Shown one piece after another: positions 32,601 to 44,600 of a DNA stretch of 44,652 nucleotides (its first letter is position 1; each line of letters starts with the position of its first letter). The notes under the pieces are model-generated. The model was not told where the DNA came from. It ran no database searches and was given only the letters and a program-made list of their open reading frames with translations. Source of the DNA: Chloroflexota bacterium (lineage in GTDB: Bacteria; Chloroflexota; Anaerolineae; Anaerolineales; DRMV01); the NCBI GenBank assembly GCA_011322445.1, contig DRMV01000022.1:1-44652 (forward strand), in the 5' to 3' direction. A program made the position numbers and the translations under genes.

Positions 32601-35600
32601 GTTTGCCTGGTTGCCAACAACGCCTGCGTGGCCTACGATATCACGCCCTTGATTGTCCGCGCCGTTACCCTTGAGAACACCGTTCTCGGCTTTGGTACTG
32701 CGACGGTGACTTCGGCGGAAGGCGAACTGTCTGCCGGGAACTACTATGTGGAAGTGCGCGATAACAGCGGCTATCAATTCCGCCTGACGGACGCTTTTGG
32801 CAGTTGCGTGGCGACGCAGGGCGCCGATTGCGGCAGCGACCCCAGCGATCCGGACACAGGCTGGCAGGCCTGGAGCGCGGGTTGGGTGGACACCGGGCGC
32901 GGCCTGAAATTCCAACTCGGCGCTTCCCCTGACCACGAGGGCGGGCGCTACAGCGGTGCAGCCCACGCCTATTACACTGGCAATGCTTCGGGGCTGGAGA
33001 AACTGCGGGTGATCACCCTCAAGGGGAGCGATACTTTCCAGGTGGAAAGCACCCCGCAGCCTATCGCCGTTTCCCTCTACGGCAATGAAGACGACGACAT
33101 CTTCATCTTCGGCTATGGCGTGCAGAAACTGGAAGGCATCGTCGGCGACATAGGCCCGGTGGAAGTCTACGGCGGCACGGGTTACGACACGCTGCAACTG
33201 GATGACCGGCAGGACACGGCAGGCCGCACCGGCACCACCGACCACGAGAGGATCCACGGCCTGAGCATGGGCACGGATGTCCACTTCAGCGACATCGGGC
33301 ATCTGGTGGTTTACCTCGGTCAAGGCAACGACATGCTGGACGTCCAGGAAAACATCGCCGGTTCCACCGAACTTTACGGCGATGGCGGCGATGACATTTT
33401 CAACATCTACGACGGCGTCACCATCAATAAAGACGAGTACAACCCCGGCAAGGTGGACGGCGGGCCGGGTTGGGACATCCTGGATTACTCCCGCTACACC
33501 ACGGCGCGCGATTTCACCCTGACCGCGGTCAGCGCCGATGGCTTCGACGGCAAGGCGTTGAGCATTGCCGCCTACGCTGGCGCGCCCAGCGGCTTTTTCG
33601 CTATCGACAAACTCGTGGGGGCCAACACCGCCGACGGCAACGGCGTGATGCCCACCACCGACAAACTGACCGCCCTGGACATGGACGCCACCTGGGCTAT
33701 CAAGGATGCTGTGGATGCACCGGATACCTACACCGTGCCGTTGGCGGGCGGTGGTTCGCAGACCCTGGACTTCACCCACATCGAGCAGCGTTTTGCCGGC
33801 GCCGGGCAGGATACCTTTTTCATCACCGGCGCCGAGGGGGGCGTCCTCTCCGGCCGTGAAAGCGGCGATACGTTTATCTTCACCAACGACGCGACGTATG
33901 GCGAGGCCACCTTCGACGGCACCATCGACGGCGGCGGCGGCAACGATACCCTGGACTACGACGAATACACCACCCCGGTGCAGGTGGACCTGCCCGGCCA
34001 GACCGCCCAGGCCAACGGCGTCACCACCACGGTGCTCAACATCATCGCCGTCGTGGGCGGCAGCGCCGACGATACCCTCATCGGCGACAACGCGGGCAAC
34101 ATCTTAGTGGGCGGCCCCGGCGACGACATGCTGGAAGGCGGCACGGGCGACGACACCTACGGCTTCGGCGACGGCTGGGGCCACGATACACTGGTGGAAA
34201 CCCCCGACGCAGGCACCGACACGGTGGACTTCTCCGCGACTTACGCTCAGGCCACGGCGGGCTTGCAGCGTCTCGCGAACAACGGCACGATGACGGCTGC
34301 CACAGCAAACCTGCTCTTCCACCTCACCGGCAGTTTGCAGGTGACCGATGGCAGCGGCAACATCCTTGATCACAACGTCGCCCCCGCCGCGCCTTCCCAG
34401 GTGGAGAACCTCATCGGCGGCGCGGGCGACGACACTTTCGACTTCAGCGCTGGCGTGACGGTGGCAGGCTACATCGATGGTTTCGCCGGCCACGATACCC
34501 TGGATTACAGCGATTACACTGACACCCGCGACATTGTGCTCACCGGCTTGGGCGCGCAAGACGGCTTCAACGGCACTGACAACAAAGGCAGCATTGGTGG
34601 TGGGTTCCGCAACATCGATGGCCTTATCGGCACGCCGGTGGGAAGCCACGCGGGCGACGCCCCCAAGGGCGACCATCTCGCCGGTTACGACGGCGACGCC
34701 ACCTGGTGGCTGGACGCCTCTCAACCGGTCGATCGCTATGAGGCCGCCGGCCATACGCTGGACTTCCGCGGCATGGAATTCCTGCGTGGCGGCGTGGCGG
34801 TGGATACCTTCGACATCCGTGGAGAAAACGACCTCTCGCTGAACGGCGGATTGGGGGATGACTGGTTCGTCTTCCACGCTGGTGCAGCCTTGAACGGCGA
34901 TTATGCGGGCATCGAGGGTAGCGGCGGCATCAACACCCTCAATTACCACCCGGATGCCGACCCCTACACCGCGGATGTCACGGTCAACCTCTACCAGGGC
35001 ACCGCGACCAGCATCAACCACGGGGCAGCCGATGGCTTTGCCAACATCCGTAACGTGTACGGCGGCACAGGGAACGACATCCTCACCGGCGACGCGCTGG
35101 ACAACGAAATCCGCGGCTATGAAGGCAACGACCGCCTGGTCGGCGCGGGCGGCAACGACACCCTCAACGGCGGCGCGGGTGATGACACCTATGTCTTCGA
35201 GCCGAACTGGGGGCAGGACACGGTCATCGAGGCGACCAATGAAGGGAACGATACCCTGACTTTCTCGGCCACCGACCTGGGCTACCAGGCGGTGAGCGCC
35301 GATCTGCGCTTCGATATCGGCGTGAGCGATTTGGCCGTCGGCGATGGGCAGAGCAACACCATCACCCACAGCGGCAATCACGTCGAAAACCTCGTGGCAG
35401 GCACGGGCGACGACCGCTTCGTTTTTGCCGACGGCGCGCAGTTGGTGGGCGGCACCGGCATCATCGACGGCGTCGGCGGCACGAACACCGCCGATTACAG
35501 CGCCTACACGAGCGCGGTGAATGTGGATCTGGCCGCCCAGACCGCCACCGGCCTGCAGAACGGCGGCATTACCGGCATCCAGAACCTCATCGGCGGCAGC

Positions 35601-38600
35601 GGCGACGACACGCTGACGGGCGACGCGCAGGACAACGTCCTCACTGGCGGCACGGGGGACGACGCCATCGACGGCGGCGCGGGCACGGATACCTGGGATG
35701 AGCACACTGCGACCTGCGATATCGACGCGAACCTCTCCACCGGGCAGGCTTCCGGCGCCTGCATCGGCACGGACACCCTCGCGCATATCGAAAACCTGAC
35801 CACGGGCAGTGGGAACGACACCCTGACCGGCGACGGTCTGAGCACGGTGGACAACGTCCTCACCGGCGGCGACGGCAACGACACCTACGCTTTGGTGGAT
35901 CACTGGGGCCGCGTCACCGTGGTGGAAACCAGCACCACCGATGACGACACCCTCACCTTTGCCGCCGTTACCGCGCCGCTGGATTTCGACCTGACTCACG
36001 GGCAGGTGACGGATAACGCCGGCGACCTGGTGACTTACAGCCCCGACAACATCGAGAATGTGGTCGGGGGGCAGGCGGATGACGTTTTCCACATCGAGGG
36101 CGACCGCCGGGCCAATCTCGACGGGAGTGGAGGGAATGACACCTTCGTCTTTGCCAACGGCGCCACGCTGGAAGGCGTGCTGGAAGGCGGCGCGGGCCAC
36201 GATACCCTCGACCTGAGCGCCTACCAGGGCGATCTGACCATGCGCCTCACCGCGGTGGGTGCGACCGATGGCTTCGACGGCACCCTCACTGCCGCGGGTG
36301 GCCAGGCCGTCGTCACGCAGGGCTTCCAGGATGTGGATGCCTTCACCGGCGGTCAGGGCCACGATGCCCTTTACGGGCTGGACGCCGCCAGTACCTGGAC
36401 GCTGGGCGCGGTGCATCAGTACGCCGAGACAGCCAGCGCGCACACGCTGGACTTTGCCGGGGTGGAAGCCCTCCACGGCGGCGCGGCGGCGGACACCTTC
36501 ACCCTGAGCGGGACGCAGGCTGCCGAACTTTACGGCGGCGGCGGCGACGACACTTTCGCCTTTGCCGATGGCGCGACCCTCACCGGCCAGATCGACGGCG
36601 GCGCGGGCAGCGATACGCTGGACGCCTCGGCTTATACCACGGCGCTGGATGTTGCCCTGACGGCCCTGGGTGCGACCGACGGGTTCCGGGGGCAGGTCGC
36701 GGCGCTGCTTCCCAACAACGGCTTCTTCACCAACCTGGAAGCCCTCATCGCCGGAACGGCGGAGGATGCGCTCCACGGCCTGAACGCGGCGGCCGACTGG
36801 CTGGTGAACGGGAACGCCAGCACCTACACCAGCGGCAGCCGTACCCTGACCTTCGGCGGCTTTGAGGCGCTCCACGGCGGGGATCAGGCCGATACCTTTA
36901 CCATTGCAAGCGGTGCGCAGGCCGTGAGCCTCTATGGGGAAGGCGGCGACGACACCTTCGTCTTCCAGAATGGAGCCAGCATCACCGGCGTGCTGGATGG
37001 CGGCCCCGGCACCGACCGCCTGGATTACAGCGCCTCTCAAAGCGCCGTGCAGGTGAACCTGAGCACGGGCACGGCTTCCCACATTGGCGGCGGCATCGTC
37101 ATGGTGGGCGGGCTGAGCAGTGTGGAAGACGTCACCGGCGGCGCGGGGAACGATACCCTCCAGGGCGACGCGGGCGCCAACGTCCTCGCGGGCGGCGCGG
37201 GCGACGACGTCTACGTCTTCGCTCCGGGTTGGGGAAACGATACGCTCGACGAAGCGCCGGGTGAGGGCCATGATACCGTCGATTTCTCCGGTGTGATGGC
37301 CAACCTGCTGTTCCTGCTGGGCACCGCGGGCCTCACCGTGACCGACCCCAACGGCAACAAACTGACCGCCGCGGGCAAGGCGCTGGAAAGCCTCGTCGGC
37401 GGCAGCGGCAACGACACCTTCCGCTTCGACGCCGACACGTTCTGGCCGGCTGCCGCGGTGGACGGGCGCGGCGGTTACAACACCCTGGATTACGCGGCCT
37501 TCACCGTGCCCATCGACCTGCGCCTCACCGCCGTCGGCAGCCTCGCCGTCGACAACGACGACGGCTTCCAGGGCACGGAGGCCAACGGCTCACTGCTTTC
37601 CTTCGACAACATCGACGAGGCCGCGGCCGGTTCGTCGGATCAGGATACGCTGGAAGGGCTGAACGCGCCTTCCCAGTGGCTCTACAACCCGCAGCGCTAC
37701 CTCAGCGAAAACCACACGCTGTATTTCAGCAACTTCGAGAACCTCATCAGCACTGGTGGCAGCACCTACTACATCGTCGGCCACCACGACCAGAATTACG
37801 TCGGCTCCAACGAGGCCGACCGCTTCATCTTCGCCGACGGGGCGACGGTGAACGGCACCATCGACGGCCTCGGCGGGAACGACAGCATCGAGTTTGGCGA
37901 ATACACCACCGACATCGTGGCGACGCTCACTGGCCTGGGCACCACCGACGGCTTCCAGGGCCGGGTGCAGGACGCCGCGGGCAATAACATCCTCACGGCC
38001 TTCGATAATGTGGAAACCTTGCAGGGCGGGCAGGGCAGCGATACCCTCGTCGGCGCGCCGCGGGACGCCCACTGGAATGTGGCCGCCGAAACCTACCGGG
38101 ACGATGCCACCGCCCGCACCCTGGCCTTCAGCAGGTTCGAGACGTGGATGGGCGGCGCGCAAGCCGATGCCTTTGTCTTCGACGATGGGGCTACCGCCGG
38201 CGTGGATCTGGACGGCGGCGCGGGCAGCGATACGCTTGATCTCAGTGCCTACACCACCGCCCGCACGGTGACGCTGACCGGCGGCGGCGCGGTGGATGGC
38301 TTCACCGGCAACGAGACCGCTTTCCAGAACGGCCATACCTTCACCAACATGGATGCCTTCCTGGGCGGTCAGGCCGCTGCCGACCGCTTCATTGGCGTGG
38401 ATGCGCCCGCCGTCTGGAATCTCGCCGCGGCCTGGACGTACACTGCCCTCGGCCACACCGCCGCGCTGGCGGGCTTCGAGGACCTGCAGGGCGGCACCAT
38501 GACGGACACTTTCTATGTGACGGGCGCGCAGATGGCCCGCCTGTGGGGTGCGCAGGGTGCCGATGCCTTTGTCTTCGCCGACGGCGCGACGCTCACAGGC

Positions 38601-41600
38601 CGTGTGGATGGCGGCGGTGGTAGCGATACGCTCGACTTTAGCGCCTACACTTCGGCGGTTTCGGTCAACCTGGAAGAGGGTTGGGCCGACAAGGTCAGCA
38701 GCGGCCAGCAGGGCGATGTGACCAACATCCAGAACATCATCGGCGGCGAGGGGGATGATGCCCTCATCGGCGATTCCGGCCCCAACCGCATTGTGGGCAA
38801 CGGCGGCGATGACGATCTGGAAGGCAAGGCCGGCGATGACCTCTATGTGTTTGCCGATGGTTGGGGGGATGACACCCTCGTGGAAGCCGCGGACGGCGGC
38901 ACAGATACCGTGGACTTCGGCGCAGCCCTCGCCAACCTGGACTTCAACCTGAACAACGGCCTGACCGTGACCGACGGCGTGAACCATCTGACCCAGACCG
39001 GCGGCCTGAACATTGAATACCTGCTCGGCGGTGCGGGCGACGACGCCTTCCACTTCGCCGACGGCCAGACCCTCGTGGGCAGCATTGATGCCAAGGATGG
39101 CAGTGACACCCTCGATTTCAGCGCCTACACCACGCCCGTGAGTGTGGATCTGGCCGCGGGCACCGCCTCGCCGGTAAATGCGGGCATCACGGGCATTGAA
39201 AACGCCATTGGCGGCAGCGCCGACGACATCCTGCGCGGCGACGCCGGAAACAATGCCCTGACCGGCAACGCGGGGAACGATACGCTGGAAGGCCGCGATG
39301 GCGACGACACCTTGAACGGCGGTGCGGGCAACGACACTTACCGCTTTGCCGCCGGCTGGGGGCAGGACACCCTCACCGACGCTTCGGGCGCGGACACCCT
39401 CGATTTCTCCGCCGTGAACGCCGCGCTGGCCTGGAACATTGGGGCGCAACTGGTGGTCGGCGATGGACAGAACGCCCTCACCGCCGACAACGCGCTGGAA
39501 ACCCTGCTGGGCGGCGGCGGCAGCGACCGCTTCGTTTTCGCCGACGGCGCGACGGTGGCGGGCGGCGCGGGCACGCTGGACGGCGGCGCAGGCGTCAATA
39601 CCCTGGATTACAGCGCCTACACCACCGCCGTCGCCGTGAACCTGACGGCAGGCACGGCCACCGGCACCGCGGGGGTGAGTCACATCCGTGACCTGGTGGG
39701 CGGCAGCGGGAACGACACCCTGACCGGCGATGACCAGGACAACACCCTCACCGGCGGGCCGGGCGACGATACCATTGATGGCGGCGCGGGGCAGGATACC
39801 TACGCCGAGCCCAACGACGCTGTGGGCATCACCGTGGATTTGCCCCACGGCACTGCCGACCAGAAGGCCGCCGGCGGCGTCGGCCACGATACCCTCACGA
39901 GCATTGAGCGGGTGGTCACGGGTGCGGGGAACGACACCCTCATCAGCAGCCCCGCCGACGAGGTGCTGGAAGGCGGCGCAGGCGACGACGTCTATGTCTT
40001 CCCCAACGCGGGCTGGGGGAACGATACCGTGGTGGAAGCCGCGGGCGACGGCACGGACACCTGGGACTTCAGCGGCGTGACCTTTGACTTGCAGGCGAAC
40101 ATCGGCACGGCTTCCCTGACCGTCAGCGGCAACGGCAGCACAGTCACGGCCAACGGCGCGGCGGTGGAAAACCTCCTCGGCGGCAGCGGCGATGACACGT
40201 TCACCTTCGCCGACGGCGCTTCCCTGAACGGCTGGGTGCACGCGGGCAGCGGTGCCGATACGCTGAACTTCAGCGCCTTCACCACCCCCGTCACCGTGGC
40301 CCTGACGGCCAACGGCGCGACCGACGGCTTCGACGGCACGGCGACGCCGGTGGCGGGAGGTTTCGCCGACATCGATGCCGTGATCGGCGGCGCGGCCGCG
40401 GACACCCTGGATGCCACGGCGCTGAACGACCCCGCCGAGTGGACGCTGAACAATGATAGCGGCAATTACCGCGACACCGCCACGAACCACGATTTGGACT
40501 TCCAGAGCATGGAACGCCTGCTGGGCGGCGGCGCCAACGTCTTTGACATCGTGGGCGACATGCACGCTGACCTGGTGGGCGGCCCCGGCCAGGATATCTT
40601 CCGTTTCCACGCGGGGGCTACGCTCACCGGCAGCCTGGACGGCCAGGGCGGGAACGATACGCTGGACGACCACCTCTATGACGGTGCGGTGGCCGTGGTG
40701 CTGACCGGTCTGGGCGCTCAGGACGGCTTTGCGGGCACGGAAGCCGCCACGCTGCCCAACGGCGGCACCTTTACCAACATCGACCACCTCTTGGGCAGCC
40801 CCCAGGCCGATACACTGACCGGCCCCGACGCCGCGGCCACCTGGCACATCAATCAGGGCGACGACGACATCCAGAGCGGCGGGCACGTGTTCACCTTCGG
40901 CGATGTGGAAAGCCTGACGGGCGGCGCGGGCGCCGATACCTTCACCTTCGCCGATGGCGCTTCGTTGCTCCCCGGCGGCGTGTTGGACGGCGGCGCGGGG
41001 GTGGACACCCTGGACTTCAGCGCCGCCAACGCGGCCCTGAACGTGACCCTCACGGGCGCAGGCGCGACCGATGGCTATGCGGGCAGCGAACCCGCGGCCC
41101 TGCCCGCCGGTTTCACCAACATCGGCGCCCTCACGGGAAGCCAGAGCAACGCCGACCGCCTGACCGGCCCCGACACGGTGAACACCTGGCACCTCACCGC
41201 TGCCGACCAGGGCGATCTGAACGGCGTGCTGGCCTTCCAGGGGGTGGAGAACTTGACCGGCGGCGCGCTGCAGGATGCCTTCCTGGTGCAGCCGGGCGGC
41301 AGCCTGAGCGGCGAACTGAACGGCGGCGCAGGCGAGGACACGCTGAATTACAGCGGCTACGATCAGGCGGTGGTTGTGGACTTGGGCGCGGGCACCGCCA
41401 CGGCGCTGGGCAGCGTCGCCGCGGTGGAAGACCTGGTGGGCAGCGCCTACGACGACCACCTGACTGGCGACGCGGCCCCCAACCGCATCACCGGCGGCCC
41501 GGGCGACGATGCCCTCGACGGCCTGGGCGGCGACGATACCTACATCTTTGCCGATGGTTGGGGGAACGACACGCTGGTGGAAGCCTTGAACGGCGGCACC

Positions 41601-44600
41601 GACACCGTGGATTTCAGCGCGCTGAACGCCGACCTCACTTTCACCATCAACGACACCCTCACCGTGGCCGACGGCGCGGGGAACACGCTGACCCACAACG
41701 GCCACGCCGTCGAGAACCTGCTGGGCGGTGCGGGCGACGATGCTTTTGTCTTCGGCGCGCAGGCTCAGTCCCTCGGCGGCTGGATCGACGGCGGCGCGGG
41801 CAACGACACCCTGAACGATGCCCAGTACCCCAACCCCGTGGCTGTGACCCTCACCGGCGCGGGCGCCACCGACGGCTTCGACGGCGCCGCCACCGCTGTG
41901 GGGGCGGGCTTCCGCAACCTCAATGCCCTGGTGGGCAGCGTCCAGGCCGATACCCTCATTGGCCCGAACCATGCCAACGCCTGGCATCTCACCGGTCAGG
42001 ACGCGGGCGATGTGGATGGCTTCGCCTTCCAGAGCGTGGAAAACCTGACCGGCGGCACAGCGGAAGACACCTTTACCTTCGATGACGGTGCGAGCCTGAC
42101 CGGCGCGCTGGACGGCGGCGCGGGGGACGACACGGTGGACTTGAGCGCCTACACCGCCGCCCTGAACGTCACCCTGACCGGCCTGGGGGTGACCGATGGG
42201 CTGGCGGGCACCGAACCAGCGGCTCTGCCGGGCGGCTTCACCGACCTGGATGTGTTCCGTGCGGGCAGCGCCATGAACGACCGCCTGACCGGGCGGGACG
42301 CCGCCGCCACCTGGCAGTTTGGCGCGGCCTGGCAGTACCGCAGCGGCGGGCGCAGCCTGACCTTCGACGGCTTCGAGCAACTGCTGGGCGGCACGGCGGA
42401 TGATACCTTCGCCTTCCTGGCCGGTGGGGCGTTGCCCGCGGGCGTTTCCCTGGACGGCGGCGCGGGCAGCGACACGCTGGATTACAGCGGCTACGCTCAG
42501 GCCGTCACCGTTGCTTTGAGCAGCGTTGGAGCGACGGACGGCTTCGACGGCGCTGAAGCGGCGACCGTGCCCGGCGGCTTTACCAACCTGAACGCTTTCA
42601 TCGGCACGCCGCAGGCCGACGCCTTCCAGGGCTTGGATACCGACGCGGTCTGGACGCTGACGGCGGCCAACACCGTCTATGCCACGGGCGGGCGCCAGGC
42701 GGGCGTGAGCGGCTTTGAGGCGCTGCACGGCGGCGCCGGCGAGGACACCTTCCAGTTGCAGGGGAATGCCACGGCGGATCTGTTCGGCGGCGACGGTGCC
42801 GACCCCTTTGCCTTGGCCAATGGCGTGGTGCTTACCGGCGCGATCCACGGCCAGGCCGGCGCTGATGTGCTCGACTTCTCGGCCTACACCACGACCCGCC
42901 ATGTGACCCTGACCGGCGTGGGCACCGGTGGCTTCAGCGGCACCGAGGCGGCGGTGACGGGCGGCTTCGACGGCATGGCCGTCATCCACGGCGGTGCGGC
43001 GGATGACGATACCCTGACCGGTGCCGACCGCGAGACCACCTGGACGGTGGACACGAACACCTCGCTGACCGACGCCGCAACCCACGAAGTGCTGACCTTC
43101 GACGGCTTCGAGACGCTGATTGGCGGCGCAGTGAACGACACCTTCGGCATTACCGGCGACCGGCACATCCACATGCAGGGCAGTGCGGGCGATGACCGCT
43201 TCGTCTTCGCCGACCAGGCCGCCTTGCAGGGCACGGCGCCGATGGTAGACGGCGGTGCGGGCGATGACACGCTGGATTACAGCGCCTACACCACCGGCGT
43301 CACCGTGAACCTGATCACCGGCGCAGCCAGCAATATCAACAGCGGCGCGGACGGTGGCTTTACTGGCATTGAAGAGGTTATCGGTAGCCAGGTTGGCGAC
43401 ACCATTACCGGCACGTCCGGCGATGACACGCTGGAAGGCGGCCCCGGCGACGACACCCTCATCGGCGGCGGCGGGAACGACACTTATGTCTTCCAGGGCA
43501 ATTGGGGCCATGACACCGTGGTCGAGAAAGCCGGCGGCGGGAACGACACCCTGGACTTCCGGGGCGTGACCGTCCCGCTGAGCATCGACATTGCCACCAA
43601 CCGCATCTTCGCCGACGACGGCCACGGCAACACGGTGGAACACGACGGCGACGCGGGCGGCATCTACATCGAGAACATCTACGCCGGTCAGGCCGACGAT
43701 CACATCACCTTCCAGAATCAGGCCACGCTGGCGGGCTTCCTGGATGGCTACAACGGCACCGACCATCTCGATTACAGTGCTTACCAGACCGCGGTGGATG
43801 TGGACCTGAGCGCCGGCACGGCTGCGCCAGTGGGGCTGAGCGTCACCACGACCGTGCGCAATGTCGAGAACCTGACCGGCGGTGCAGGCGACGATACGCT
43901 CACCGGCGACGACAGTGCCAACGTCATCACCGGCGGCCCTGGCAACGACACGCTGGACGGGCGCGGCGGCGACGATGCCTTTGTCTTCGCCGACAATTGG
44001 GGCGATGATACGCTGGTGGAAGCCGCCGGTGGCGGCACCGACACCGTGGACTTCTCGGCGGTGAACAGCGACCTGACCTTCACCTTAGACGCCGACCTGA
44101 CCGTGGCCGATGGGCAGGGCAACACCCTGCACGCCGCGGGCAATCCGGTGGAGAACCTCATCGGCGGCAGCGGCCACGATATCCTGGACTTCAGCGGCTA
44201 CAGCGATCCCGTGGCCCTTGCCCTGACCGGCTTGGGCGCGCAGGGCGGCTACGATGGCAGCGCCACAGCCCTCGCGGCGGCGTGGAATTTCTGGAACATG
44301 GACGCGGTGGTCGGCACGGCGGGGAACGATGCCCTGAGCGGCGCTGACCGGGCGACGACCTGGGCAGTGACGGCGGCGGACGCCGGGCGGCTGACGGACA
44401 CGGCCAGCGGGCGTACCTTTGATTTTGTTAGCGTGGAACGGCTGGCGGGCGGCAGCGCGGCGGACACCTTAGACTTCAGCGGTTACAGCAGCGCCGTGAC
44501 GGTGACGCTCACGGGGCTGGGTGCGGCGGACGGCTTCGACGGCACGGCCACCGGGCTGACCACGGGCTTCGAGAACATGAACGCGCTCACGGGCAGCGGG

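Noticed and set aside
37590-43766. A 2,058-codon open frame on the minus strand, and similar ones at 20892-24890, 25746-29426 and 34104-37271
   Set aside because: They are codon-aligned with the giant plus-strand gene. They exist because that gene almost never uses TTA, CTA or TCA, whose complements are stops. The few such codons mark their ends. No ribosome sites or recognisable domains.
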